A model generated the notes under the pieces. That model was not told the origin of the DNA and did not search any database. It worked only from the letters and a program-made list of their open reading frames with translations. Shown in pieces: positions 34,185 to 43,735 of a DNA stretch of 57,588 bases. Location of the stretch: NCBI GenBank assembly GCA_964486725.1, contig CAZAOK010000010.1, forward strand, positions 1 to 57,588, in the 5' to 3' direction. A program made the translations under genes and the position numbers. Source of the stretch: M55B154 sp964486725 (GTDB lineage: Bacteria > Spirochaetota > UBA4802 > UB4802). The first letter of the stretch is position 1; every line of letters begins with the position of its first letter.

Positions 34185-34212
34185 TTGACCATTGCTGTCA
34201 TATAGCTATACA
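34185..34212 (+). promoter_or_regulatory. candidate promoter of the kinase gene
   Basis: TTGACC (34185-34190), a 16-base spacer and TATACA (34207-34212) precede the kinase start at 34243. Both hexamers are near the sigma-70 consensus. Inferred from sequence only. Confidence 0.4.
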
Positions 34213-34242
34213 CTCCCTTTATATTATCCAGGGAGATATTGT

Positions 34243-36054
34243 ATGGCAAAAACCATTAAGGATTACAAAATTGTTGAAGAAATCGCGGCCGGCGGGATGG
34301 GCAGGGTATACAAGGCAGTTCATCCTGACTTAAAAACTCACGTAATCCTTAAAGAACTCAGCAAATCCAGCAAGAATTTATCCCAACGCTTCAAACGTGA
34401 AGCAACCATAATGACATCTCTCCGACATGACAACATTGCCGCCTTCAATGATTATTTCAGATGGGAAGGAAACATGTATATCGTGATGGAATATGTTGAC
34501 GGTATACCTCTTTCCGAACTTCTGCAGAAGAGAAAAAAAATCGATCCCCATATCGTTCTTCTCATTATGCACGAAGTATCACGGGGACTGGAATACGCCC
34601 ATGGTAAAGGCGTGCTGCACCGTGACCTGAAACCCCAGAACATCCTCATTTCGAAGCGGGGTGAGGTTAAAATTATCGATTTTGGTATAGCCAGCTTTCG
34701 GGAACAGGAAGAAGAAAATGATGCCACGAAGATTGAACTTACCCGAACCGGCATGGTGATGGGCACACCGGCCTACATGTCCCCTGAACATCTCAGTGAC
34801 ATGAAAAAAGTTACTGAACGCTCTGATATCTATTCACTTGGTATTATCATGTACGAGATGCTTACAGGGGAACGTCCCTACGATAATACCTTCAGCACCC
34901 AGGCTTTCACTGCCCGCATGAAACAACAGTATATTACACCGGGAAATATCAGCAAAGACATCCCCGCTTTTTTCAGCAGGATTATCAGGCATTGCCTTCG
35001 GGCCAACGCGGCAAGGCGGTATCGAAATGTTGGCCTGTTGCGTAAAAAACTTGAAAAATACATAAGGCGATTACACAGCGAACAGCTGAATTGGTGCATC
35101 TCCGAGTACGTATTCTACAAGAGGATACCTGAAGAGATACAGCGAATGCGTCCCCTGTATTCATCATTTACCGCAAGCTTCAGGGAATCACAAACCCGCA
35201 AAAGGTTGCTTGTCGGATTGACAGGTACAATGTGTATCCTGATGGCTATATACATACTCTTTGTTTCCGACATGTACTTCCATGTGTTTTCCCGTTCTGA
35301 TACCGGCATAATGGAAATCCAGTACACCCTGCCGCTGCCCGGTATTAGTGATCTGCCAGATGCGAAAGCATACCCGGGTGTATACGCAGAAAAAAAAGAA
35401 GCAGCAGAAATAAAATTATACCGTTTCATTGACCGCTGGTACAGGGACATGCTGATGAATTTTCAGATAAGGGCATGGCTCATCAGGCTCGATGACAAGT
35501 ACAGGCAGGCGGGGGTGGAAGAGGTACTCCTCACCCCGGAAAACGTTATTGCCCTCAGCCCTGATGATTTTAGGATCGAACTCGGTGACGAACGCTCCAT
35601 TCCGAACAACCTGATTTTTACAAGTAAAGCGATGTATCGAAAAAAAGGCAACTACGCGGTGAAAATACAATTCAACAGCAAGGCATACTGGACACATTTC
35701 ACCCTTAACCCCATCAACAAGCAGAATGAGACCATGGTTATTACCACCCCGTTCTCTGCAACACCTCGCAGCAAAATATCTTTCGAATTCAATTTTATCG
35801 ATTTTTTCTCAAAAAAGGAGATACCCAATGTGGATGTCTACATGCTTCGAAAATACAAGGGAAGATACATATGGGTAGACTGGGAGAAGCTATCCAGCAA
35901 TAAAAATTTTCTCGAAACCCTTTACAACGGGGAATCCTATTACTTCAAGTTCAATCATCCGGACTACCAAACCGGTAAGAGCATAAAGATATATGCCAGC
36001 AAGGATGACCGGGTCGTGAATATCAGGATGAAATTTGAACCAAAAAAGCAATAA
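34243..36054 (+). CDS. transmembrane Ser/Thr protein kinase
   Basis: The ATG at 34243 follows CAGGGAGA; upstream codons to 34192 are not kinase-like. The 603-residue protein has a Hanks-type kinase domain (8-275): glycine loop AAGGMGRVYK, Lys37, HRDLKPQN (126-133), DFG (146-148) and GTPAYMSPEH. A membrane helix (about 322-345) leads to an extracytoplasmic domain of about 255 residues with no PASTA repeats. That domain is beta-rich and unlike anything I recognise, and presumably senses an envelope signal. The divergent FHA and PP2C genes are its likely partners. Confidence 0.93.
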   Translation: MAKTIKDYKIVEEIAAGGMGRVYKAVHPDLKTHVILKELSKSSKNLSQRFKREATIMTSLRHDNIAAFNDYFRWEGNMYIVMEYVDGIPLSELLQKRKKIDPHIVLLIMHEVSRGLEYAHGKGVLHRDLKPQNILISKRGEVKIIDFGIASFREQEEENDATKIELTRTGMVMGTPAYMSPEHLSDMKKVTERSDIYSLGIIMYEMLTGERPYDNTFSTQAFTARMKQQYITPGNISKDIPAFFSRIIRHCLRANAARRYRNVGLLRKKLEKYIRRLHSEQLNWCISEYVFYKRIPEEIQRMRPLYSSFTASFRESQTRKRLLVGLTGTMCILMAIYILFVSDMYFHVFSRSDTGIMEIQYTLPLPGISDLPDAKAYPGVYAEKKEAAEIKLYRFIDRWYRDMLMNFQIRAWLIRLDDKYRQAGVEEVLLTPENVIALSPDDFRIELGDERSIPNNLIFTSKAMYRKKGNYAVKIQFNSKAYWTHFTLNPINKQNETMVITTPFSATPRSKISFEFNFIDFFSKKEIPNVDVYMLRKYKGRYIWVDWEKLSSNKNFLETLYNGESYYFKFNHPDYQTGKSIKIYASKDDRVVNIRMKFEPKKQ

Positions 36055-36111
36055 TAGGCAGAACAGCACCACTGAAAATGAATAGTTTTCACACTATTGG
36101 TTCTTTTTCTA

Positions 36112-36140
36112 TTGACTTATTCAAACCACCATCATAATAA
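36112..36140 (+). promoter_or_regulatory. candidate promoter of the cyclase pair
   Basis: TTGACT (36112-36117), a 17-base spacer and TAATAA (36135-36140) lie 36 bases before the ATG at 36176. The -35 is good, the -10 weaker. Confidence 0.3.
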
Positions 36141-36175
36141 TTTATGCATTAATTCTTCGCAAGGATCAAACCAGT

Positions 36176-37099
36176 ATGGAAATTAACGCAAGCCTCAAAC
36201 GCCTCACCGCCCGGGCCCTCTCCGAGTCGATGGACGTAAATACAATGGTGACCGTCACCCGCAAGCTGATTCCGGGTTACAACATATTCAAACAGACAGG
36301 ATTTCCAGAAAGCATACCCATACCCAACAGGGACGCGGCAGCCCAGATAGTGAGGGACATAGCGGATGCTGACCTGTTCCCCCATTTTGTAAACCTGCTC
36401 ATGCAGGTACACCAGGTTGGCCTGATGGGACGGGCATACCCTGTTGCCTATCTTCATGAAATCGTAGAGGGCATAATTGAGCATGGCTATGTATATGACA
36501 GGGAAAACAAACTTTTTATCGAGGACGGCAGGTCCCGTAAAACAGTTAACTGGAGTGTACTTCGCGAAGGAGAGGAATACATATTTGCCTTCATGCGGCT
36601 GGACATCGTTGGCAACAGTGTGCTGGTAAGAAACTACCCTGAGGATATCATTCAGAAAACCTATGGCCACTTGAAGCAAATCGTAGAAAACTCCATTGAC
36701 TGCAGAAACGGCAGAATATGGAACTGGGAAGGAGACGGGGGACTTGTCGCCTTCTTCTTTTCCAACAAATCTATGCTGGCAACATTAAGCGCCATGGAAA
36801 TAATCCATGAACTCTTCATTTTTAACCAGGTACACTGTTTGCTTGATAATCCACTGGCAGTACGTATCGCGATTCATTGCGGCAGCTGCCAGTTCAGTTT
36901 TGACCCTGATGAGATTGCCAAGCAGGATGTCATCAAGGAAATTGTCCGTATCGAATCGAAACATACAGGGCCCAATTCAATTACTGTAAGCAACGTGGTA
37001 TTTCCTGCCCTGAATGAATTACTATTGATGCAGTTTTCACCTCTTAAGACAGGGGACGGCCAGACACTTTATAACTATGAATTAACATGGGAGAAATAG
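36176..37099 (+). CDS. class III adenylate/guanylate cyclase-like protein
   Basis: The 307-residue product has an N-terminal helical region (1-130) of unknown function, then a class III nucleotide cyclase domain. The two metal-binding aspartates can be placed at Asp143 (FMRLDIVGNS) and Asp187 (WEGDGGLVAF), and VRIAIHCG is the typical following strand. Other transition-state residues are hard to place, so activity is likely but not proved. It carries no signal or membrane segment. The next gene begins one base after its stop and encodes a degenerate relative, suggesting a heteromeric pair. Confidence 0.75.
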   Translation: MEINASLKRLTARALSESMDVNTMVTVTRKLIPGYNIFKQTGFPESIPIPNRDAAAQIVRDIADADLFPHFVNLLMQVHQVGLMGRAYPVAYLHEIVEGIIEHGYVYDRENKLFIEDGRSRKTVNWSVLREGEEYIFAFMRLDIVGNSVLVRNYPEDIIQKTYGHLKQIVENSIDCRNGRIWNWEGDGGLVAFFFSNKSMLATLSAMEIIHELFIFNQVHCLLDNPLAVRIAIHCGSCQFSFDPDEIAKQDVIKEIVRIESKHTGPNSITVSNVVFPALNELLLMQFSPLKTGDGQTLYNYELTWEK

Positions 37100-38071
37100 A
37101 TGCAGATACTAGTCTTTTCTGACAACAAGGGAATAAATAAACCGTTTACAAGGCTGATCAAATCAAAAGAAATAACGGTACATTTTTTTTCTCCCTCTGA
37201 AATAAAAAAGGTACTAAAAAACACTGCACATGGATCAATTCTCTACGTAGATATTTCAGACATGTCCCCGGATGAACGAGCTAAAATGATGAAATACCTG
37301 GCAAGGCTTGAAAATTACAGGTACGGCATTATTGACAGAAAAAATATAATTCATGACGTTGCCGAACTATTTCACAATAACGCGTGTGACTATATGGGCA
37401 AAGAGCTTTTAAAAGAAGAAATCGCCCCTAAACGTATTAAAACCATCGAAACATACAGGGCGATGCAACTTCCTGACGAAGAACAGAACCCGGCAGCATC
37501 CAACTATATCCTTTCAGGTAACAACTGGAATAACATCAAAACAGGACAGGAATACACCTTCTGCATGATGTTCATCGAACTTGATAATCAGAAAGAATTA
37601 ATGAAAAACATGGGAGCATCTCATATCGAGCAGACAGTTCTATCATTCCGAAAATACCTCGAAAAATACTTCTCCCCCTTACAGGGACAGATATGGATGT
37701 GGATGGACTTCGGTGGACTCATTCTCTTTCCATTTGACGCAGAAAAATGCGATGCCATTCTTGCCTCTTTTCGAATGATTCTTAACCGTCAGCTTATCTG
37801 CATTGAAGAAATAGATATTAACACCACCCTGTCTTTCAAAATTGCCCTCAATATCGGCAACACGGTATACAGAAAAAAAGGTGATACCGGAAATATTATT
37901 TCTGATTCAATTAACTCAATTTTTCACCTGGGACAGAAGTATACCCCCCCGGGAAATTTCTACTTAACCCGTGAAGTATTTGAATACGCGCCGGCCGGTC
38001 TCAAGAAAATGTTTCTGGACGCGGGTGAATATGAAGGAAGAGAAATCCTGCGAATGCGTCTACCGGAATAA
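37100..38071 (+). CDS. degenerate cyclase-like protein with receiver-like N-terminus
   Basis: The 323-residue product has an N-terminal alpha/beta region (1-115) resembling a response-regulator receiver (ILVFSDNKG, SILYVDISDM, CDYMGKELL). Its C-terminal half aligns with the cyclase domain of the previous gene: GQIWMWMDFGGLILF against GRIWNWEGDGGLVAF. The second metal Asp becomes Phe204 and the first is a Glu160 by alignment, so it is probably not catalytic. It may regulate the active partner. Stop and start of the two genes are adjacent, so they are likely made together. Confidence 0.65.
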   Translation: MQILVFSDNKGINKPFTRLIKSKEITVHFFSPSEIKKVLKNTAHGSILYVDISDMSPDERAKMMKYLARLENYRYGIIDRKNIIHDVAELFHNNACDYMGKELLKEEIAPKRIKTIETYRAMQLPDEEQNPAASNYILSGNNWNNIKTGQEYTFCMMFIELDNQKELMKNMGASHIEQTVLSFRKYLEKYFSPLQGQIWMWMDFGGLILFPFDAEKCDAILASFRMILNRQLICIEEIDINTTLSFKIALNIGNTVYRKKGDTGNIISDSINSIFHLGQKYTPPGNFYLTREVFEYAPAGLKKMFLDAGEYEGREILRMRLPE

Positions 38072-38084
38072 CTCAAATTTCTCC

Positions 38085-38113
38085 TTGCATTGACCCCGAA
38101 ATCATCATATAAT
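38085..38113 (+). promoter_or_regulatory. candidate promoter of the sucrose operon
   Basis: TTGCAT (38085-38090), a 17-base spacer and a perfect TATAAT (38108-38113) lie about 100 bases before the fructokinase start. The -10 is strong and the -35 is weak. Confidence 0.4.
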
Positions 38114-38190
38114 ATATGAACATTATGCATATTATTATCAGTTTTCTGGTATCCTTTGAATAATACTAAATTCCAGTAAATTTATAACAA

Positions 38191-38212
38191 GGAGGATCTA
38201 AAGGAGGATCCA
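38191..38212 (+). promoter_or_regulatory. duplicated Shine-Dalgarno before fructokinase
   Basis: AGGAGGATCTAAAGGAGGATCC holds two AGGAGGATC units 12 bases apart just before a TTG start. The second is at the ideal distance; the first would be too far. The TTG start with an unusually strong site may set the translation level. Confidence 0.6.
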
Positions 38213-39109
38213 TTGATAGTTTCAATAGGAGAAATATTATTTGACCAGTTCCCAGATTATCGCCGTATCGGGGGTGCTCCATTTAATTTTGCGGTTCACT
38301 TGATTGCGCTTGGTTTGGAAACAGTCTTTATAAGCAGGGTGGGTAACGATGAAAACGGTTCCCATCTCATTGAAGAGATATCACGGCGCAACCTGGATCC
38401 TGAATATGTTCAGGTTGACGACTCGCATCCTACCGGAGAAGTTCTCATACAACTTGACGAGAATAAAAATGCCACCTTTACCATACGGGAAAATGTTGCC
38501 TATGATTTTATTGAAATGACACCATCTGTTGTATCTACACTCAATAGAACGGATTTTATATATTTTGGCACATTGATTCAACGTACTTCACAGGGATTTT
38601 CTTCGGTGCAGGATATGCTTACCTTAAAAAAACCCGGTACCATTTGCATGTATGACATTAACCTTCGTCCCGGCTGTTACAACAGGGAGATCATCAACGC
38701 ATCACTGAACCATACAGATATCCTGAAGTTAAACAGTGACGAGTTAAAAGAGTTGGGAATCATGCTCTATGACAAAGAGAACACTGATGAATGTATAAAC
38801 TCTTTGTTTGATGACTTCAATATTCAAATGATTTCACTGACCGGGGGCTCAAGCGGCAGTTCAATAGTAACACGTGATAACAGGTTTACCGCAGAACCGG
38901 ATCATTCCATTACAGTGAAAGACACCGTAGGTGCGGGGGATGCCTATTCAGCAATAGTTGCCGCCGGATTCATACACGGATGGGAGCCCCCACGTATACT
39001 TGATGTGGCCACACGTTTTTCCACACGAATATGTACAATAGAGGGTGCCATTCCCCGGGATTTATCCTTCTATTCTGAATTCAGGAAATTATTTCAGGAG
39101 AGCCAATGA
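38213..39109 (+). CDS. PfkB-family fructokinase
   Basis: The start is a TTG at 38213. The 298-residue protein has the PfkB opening IGEILFDQFPDYRRIGGAPFNFAVHL, INLRPGCY, a substrate-recognition pattern close to bacterial fructokinase, and the catalytic DTVGAGDAYSA (Asp at about residue 244). It would phosphorylate fructose to fructose 6-phosphate. The next two genes make and cleave sucrose, so fructose is the natural substrate: fructose released by sucrose synthase would be recovered. Its stop overlaps the next start (ATGATG). Confidence 0.88.
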   Translation: MIVSIGEILFDQFPDYRRIGGAPFNFAVHLIALGLETVFISRVGNDENGSHLIEEISRRNLDPEYVQVDDSHPTGEVLIQLDENKNATFTIRENVAYDFIEMTPSVVSTLNRTDFIYFGTLIQRTSQGFSSVQDMLTLKKPGTICMYDINLRPGCYNREIINASLNHTDILKLNSDELKELGIMLYDKENTDECINSLFDDFNIQMISLTGGSSGSSIVTRDNRFTAEPDHSITVKDTVGAGDAYSAIVAAGFIHGWEPPRILDVATRFSTRICTIEGAIPRDLSFYSEFRKLFQESQ

Positions 39110-41301
39110 TGAAAAAAGACAATTTATATATTATGATGTTCAGCATTCACGGGCTGCTTCGATCAGAAAACATGGAAATGGGCAGGGACGCTGATACCGG
39201 AGGCCAGATCAAGTACGTGGTTGAGCTTGCCCGTGCCCTGGGAGAGAATCCGAATGTACGAAAAGTGGATCTTTTCACCCGTCTAATAAACGACAAAACA
39301 GTATCAGAGGACTACGCAAAGCCCATAGAAGAGATCGGGGAAAACTCGAGGATTGTGAGAATTCAGTGCGGCGGAAGAAAATATATGCGAAAAGAATTAC
39401 TCTGGCCTTACCTGGAAGAATACATCGATAAAACGCTGAAATACATCAAGAAAGAAAATGACATACCCGACCTGGTCCATGGGCATTATGCTGACGCGGG
39501 ATACGTCGCATCAGAGGTTGCCAAGGTATTTGGAATACCTTTTGTTTTTACCGGGCATTCACTGGGAAGATCAAAGCTTGGGAAGCTGCTGGACGATGGC
39601 ATGAAGAAAGAAGACATCATTAAGAAATATAAGATTGATCACCGGATAGATGTTGAAGAACAGGTGCTTAAAGATGCCGAGCTTGTCATTACCAGCACCA
39701 ACCAGGAGGTAAAAACGCAATATGGTCAGTACAACAATACCAACATGGCTCGATACGCGGTTATCCCACCCGGAATAGACCTGGACAGGTTTTACCCTTA
39801 CCACCGGGACATGATGCCAGATTCAAACAAGGATGAACGCGAGATACTGGCACAGGCCTCAATACGGGATGAGATGAACAGGTTTTTCATGAACCCTGAC
39901 AGGCCGGTGGTTCTTACCTTATGCCGCCCGGACCAGAGAAAAAACATCTCTGGACTCATTAAGGCCTATGGAGAGGACATGGAACTGCAGGCAATGGCTA
40001 ACCTTGCAATTTTTGCCGGAATACGAAAAGACATAAGCGACAAAGAGGAAAACGAGCGTGCGGTTCTCACGGATATGCTGTTATTAATGGACAAGTATGA
40101 CCTGTACGGAAAGATGGCTATTCCGAAGAAGCATGACTTCGAATGGGAAGTTCCGGAATTATACAGGATTGCGGCAGAGAAAAGAGGGGTCTTTGCTAAC
40201 GTGGCCTTTACCGAACCATTCGGGTTAACCCTTATCGAAGCGTCAGGTACGGGTCTCCCCATAGTGGCAACCGATGACGGGGGACCACGGGATATCATAT
40301 CAAATTGCAAAAACGGCATCCTCGTAGATGTCACCGACACCAAAAGCATAAGCGAGGCAATAAAAGAAATTATTGTTAATCCAGAGAAATGGAAGGAATA
40401 TTCACAAAATGGTATACTGAACGTTCGTGAATATTATTCATGGGATTCACACGTTGAATCATATCTCAATGAACTCAGCAAGCTTCCAACCGAAGACGTA
40501 AAGAAGAATTTCTCCACGAAGGGCATGCAGCAATCTATCGGGAAACGTCTAACCTCGTTGAGCTATCTCCTGGTAACCGATATTGATTATACTCTCATCG
40601 GGGGAGATAACGAATACCTGGATGAGTTAAAACAATTGCTTGATGATAACAGTGAATACATTGGATTCGGTGTTGCCACCGGGCGAACTATTGAATCGGC
40701 CCTGGAGATATTAACGGAACACGAGATATCCCAACCCGACCTGATTATATCTTCGGTGGGCACTGAAATATACTATGGCGCAAGTCTCAAGTATGACCAG
40801 GGATATGATGCCCATATATCAAAGAGATGGAACCGTGAAAAAATACGGTCTATTCTTGAGAAATTTGACTTCCTCACATACCAGGAAGAAGATACCCAGC
40901 GCAAATTCAAAGTCAGCTATTACATGGAACCACGAAAGGACAGTCTTGCCAAAGTTCACGATGCGTTGATGAAAAACAAGATACGGTATAACCTGATTTA
41001 TTCTCACGACCAGTTTCTCGATATATTACCCTCTGCGGCATCCAAGGGTAAAGCCATAAGGTACCTCAGTTACAAGTGGGAAATACCCCAGGATCACATG
41101 GTGGTTAGCGGTGATTCGGGGAACGATGAAGAGATGCTTCGTGGTGATCCACTTGGTATTGTTGTGGGGAATTACAGCAGTGAACTTGAACGACTGAAAG
41201 GTATGAACCGGGTATATTTTGCTGAAAGGGAGTTTGCGGGTGGTATTATTGAAGGTATACGGTATTATAAAATTCTGGAAAAGGCAAAAGGAGAGGTATA
41301 A
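39106..41301 (+). CDS. bifunctional sucrose-phosphate synthase/phosphatase
   Basis: The 731-residue protein has a GT4 glycosyltransferase half with SIHGLLRSENMEMGRDADTG, TGGQIKYVVELARAL, FTGHSLGRSKLGKLL and FTEPFGLTLIEASGTGLP (E-x7-E). The C-terminal half from about residue 485 is a HAD phosphatase with DIDYTL (Asp492, Asp494), ATGRT and SGDSGNDEEML. The first half joins UDP-glucose and fructose 6-phosphate; the second should remove the phosphate, with both aspartates present. This fused form occurs in cyanobacteria and some other bacteria. Two consecutive ATGs are possible starts; the first is given. Confidence 0.9.
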   Translation: MMKKDNLYIMMFSIHGLLRSENMEMGRDADTGGQIKYVVELARALGENPNVRKVDLFTRLINDKTVSEDYAKPIEEIGENSRIVRIQCGGRKYMRKELLWPYLEEYIDKTLKYIKKENDIPDLVHGHYADAGYVASEVAKVFGIPFVFTGHSLGRSKLGKLLDDGMKKEDIIKKYKIDHRIDVEEQVLKDAELVITSTNQEVKTQYGQYNNTNMARYAVIPPGIDLDRFYPYHRDMMPDSNKDEREILAQASIRDEMNRFFMNPDRPVVLTLCRPDQRKNISGLIKAYGEDMELQAMANLAIFAGIRKDISDKEENERAVLTDMLLLMDKYDLYGKMAIPKKHDFEWEVPELYRIAAEKRGVFANVAFTEPFGLTLIEASGTGLPIVATDDGGPRDIISNCKNGILVDVTDTKSISEAIKEIIVNPEKWKEYSQNGILNVREYYSWDSHVESYLNELSKLPTEDVKKNFSTKGMQQSIGKRLTSLSYLLVTDIDYTLIGGDNEYLDELKQLLDDNSEYIGFGVATGRTIESALEILTEHEISQPDLIISSVGTEIYYGASLKYDQGYDAHISKRWNREKIRSILEKFDFLTYQEEDTQRKFKVSYYMEPRKDSLAKVHDALMKNKIRYNLIYSHDQFLDILPSAASKGKAIRYLSYKWEIPQDHMVVSGDSGNDEEMLRGDPLGIVVGNYSSELERLKGMNRVYFAEREFAGGIIEGIRYYKILEKAKGEV

Positions 41302-41304
41302 CAA

Positions 41305-43713
41305 TTGTCCGCGCAAAACATGATACAAAAAATAATCAATGAACAGGAACGTCATGAATTCAAGGAATTCGTTGCGACTATTGCTGAACACGAAGGCAAG
41401 TTTCTTCTTCGCAATGACATACTTCTCATATTCAAAGAATACTGCGAAACATATAACAAGAACCTGGAATTCCTGGAAAAATCATCAATTGCATTATTTT
41501 TGCGCAAGATTCAGGAAGTAATTGTTCGGAGTGAATTCATGGTGCTTATGCACCGGTACGGTATAGCACGATACAGGTTTTATTTGCTGCGAATGGACGG
41601 AGAATATCTTGAGGAAATAACCGTTTGCGAATATCTTGATATCAAGGATACACAGGTGACTCCGGCCCAGGATGATCACTCACACCTTCACATTGATTTT
41701 ATGCCCTTTTACGATTTTTCTCCATCCATCAAGGATACGAGATCGGTGGGAAACGGTATTCGATATCTCAACCGATATCTCAGCAGTAAAATATTTCAAA
41801 ATCCCGTTGAATGGAATCAGAAATTATTCAACTTTATTCGAATGCACAGTTATGAAGGGCAACAGCTTCTTGTGAACAGTTCAATTATATCTGACCATAA
41901 TACCTTCTACGACGAACTTGGCAACATGATTGACATGCTCTCCGGTTTGCCTCATGATGATCCGTATTCGTCAGTTGAGCGCACCATGAAACAATCCGGA
42001 TTTGAACCAGGATGGGGAAACACGGCAGGACGGATAATTAACTCCATGCAGTTGTTGTACGATCTCATCAATGAACCTGATGATTCACTACTGGAAGAAT
42101 TCATATCAATGGTTCCGATGCCCCTGGTCTCGAAAATCGCCATACTTTCACCTCACGGATGGTTTGGGCAGGAGAACGTGCTGGGAAAACCTGACACCGG
42201 CGGGCAGGTAATATATATTCTTGACCAGGTTAGGGCACTGGAGAAGCATCTTAAAGAAAGCATACAGCTGACCGGCCTTGATGTTATGCCACAGATTATC
42301 GTGGTAACCAGGCTCATTCCTGAAGCGGGCGACACTACATGCAACCAGCAGCATGAAAAAATTCACCAAACAGAAAACGGCTGGATTCTTCGCATACCAT
42401 TCCGGGATAATAATTACAACACCATACCTCACTGGATTTCACGTTTCCACGTATGGCCATACCTTGAACGTTTTGCCAAAGACGCAACCGCCGCCATTCT
42501 GAGTGAATTCCAGGGCCGCCCGGATCTTATCATCGGAAATTACTCCGACGGCAACCTGGTGGCTACACTGATGTCCAACAAGCTTGACGTTATTCAATGT
42601 ACCATAGCCCATGCCCTGGAAAAAACCAAGTACCTGTTCTCAGACCTGTACTGGCAGGACATGGAAGAACACTACAATTTTTCACTTCAGTATACCGCGG
42701 ATATGCTTTCCATGAATAAATCTGATTTTATTATTGCCAGCACCTACCAGGAAATAGCGGGAACTGAATTTGAAATGGGACAGTATGAGTCATACCAGTA
42801 CTATACAATGCCGGGCCTTTTCCAGGTACATAACGGGATAAACCTGTTCGCCCCCAAGTTTAACGTAATACCTCCCGGTGTTGACGAAAACCTTTACGGG
42901 CCTTATCATGAAGAAGAAAACAGGGTTCACCAGAAAATAAACCACTGGAAAGAACGACTCTTCGGAGAAGAAATCGAAGGGATATTCGGCACACTGGATG
43001 ACCCGAAAAAGCCCCCCATCTTCACCATGGCGCGTTTTGATAAAATTAAGAACATAACAGGCCTTATTGAGGCATTCGGCATGAGTGAAAAGCTGCAGGA
43101 ATCATGCAACCTGATATTTTCCGCGGCGTCCATTCGCATTGAAGACTCACGGGACGAGGAAGAAAAAGAACAAATTCGCCTCGCGTATGAATTAATTGAT
43201 ACATATGGCCTGCATGGAAAAATCCGCTGGCTTCCCAGTATCAACAAGATTGATACCGGTGAAGTATACAGGATAATAGCCGATTACAGGGGTATGTTCG
43301 TTCAGCCGGCACTTTTTGAGGCGTTTGGTCTTACAATACTGGAAGCCATGCTCTCGGGTCTGCCAACTTTTGGCCCGAAGTTCGGTGGCCCCGTCGAAAT
43401 AATTCAGCATGAATTCAGTGGTTTTCTTATGAATACCAGCCATCCTGAACTGATCGCCGAAAGTCTTGAGAATTTTGTTATGGAATGCGAGAAAGACGCA
43501 TCATACTGGAATAATATTTCAGAAAATGGCATCAACAGGGTCAGGCAGCATTTCACCTGGAAACGCTACAGTTCCAGGCTTATCAACCTGGCCAAGCTTT
43601 ACGGGTTCTGGAGATTTTCAGAATCCGCCGAGGGGAAGAAGAAAATGGATCGCTATGCCGATATGATGTACCACTTCCTGTTCAGAGAAAGGGCTGGGCG
43701 TCTTATCGAATAA
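41305..43713 (+). CDS. sucrose synthase
   Basis: The 802-residue length matches sucrose synthase. An N-terminal regulatory region (1-270) precedes the GT4 domain with LSPHGWFGQENVLGKPDTGGQ, VTRLIPEAG, HALEKTKY and FEAFGLTILEAMLSGLPTFG (about 672-690). The enzyme interconverts sucrose plus UDP with UDP-glucose plus fructose, in cells usually in the cleavage direction. The start is a TTG at 41305 after GGAGAGG; an ATG at 41320 is the alternative. It follows the SPS/SPP gene by three bases, so synthesis and cleavage enzymes share one transcript. Confidence 0.93.
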   Translation: MSAQNMIQKIINEQERHEFKEFVATIAEHEGKFLLRNDILLIFKEYCETYNKNLEFLEKSSIALFLRKIQEVIVRSEFMVLMHRYGIARYRFYLLRMDGEYLEEITVCEYLDIKDTQVTPAQDDHSHLHIDFMPFYDFSPSIKDTRSVGNGIRYLNRYLSSKIFQNPVEWNQKLFNFIRMHSYEGQQLLVNSSIISDHNTFYDELGNMIDMLSGLPHDDPYSSVERTMKQSGFEPGWGNTAGRIINSMQLLYDLINEPDDSLLEEFISMVPMPLVSKIAILSPHGWFGQENVLGKPDTGGQVIYILDQVRALEKHLKESIQLTGLDVMPQIIVVTRLIPEAGDTTCNQQHEKIHQTENGWILRIPFRDNNYNTIPHWISRFHVWPYLERFAKDATAAILSEFQGRPDLIIGNYSDGNLVATLMSNKLDVIQCTIAHALEKTKYLFSDLYWQDMEEHYNFSLQYTADMLSMNKSDFIIASTYQEIAGTEFEMGQYESYQYYTMPGLFQVHNGINLFAPKFNVIPPGVDENLYGPYHEEENRVHQKINHWKERLFGEEIEGIFGTLDDPKKPPIFTMARFDKIKNITGLIEAFGMSEKLQESCNLIFSAASIRIEDSRDEEEKEQIRLAYELIDTYGLHGKIRWLPSINKIDTGEVYRIIADYRGMFVQPALFEAFGLTILEAMLSGLPTFGPKFGGPVEIIQHEFSGFLMNTSHPELIAESLENFVMECEKDASYWNNISENGINRVRQHFTWKRYSSRLINLAKLYGFWRFSESAEGKKKMDRYADMMYHFLFRERAGRLIE

Positions 43714-43735
43714 GTGCCGGACAAAAAGGATACAA

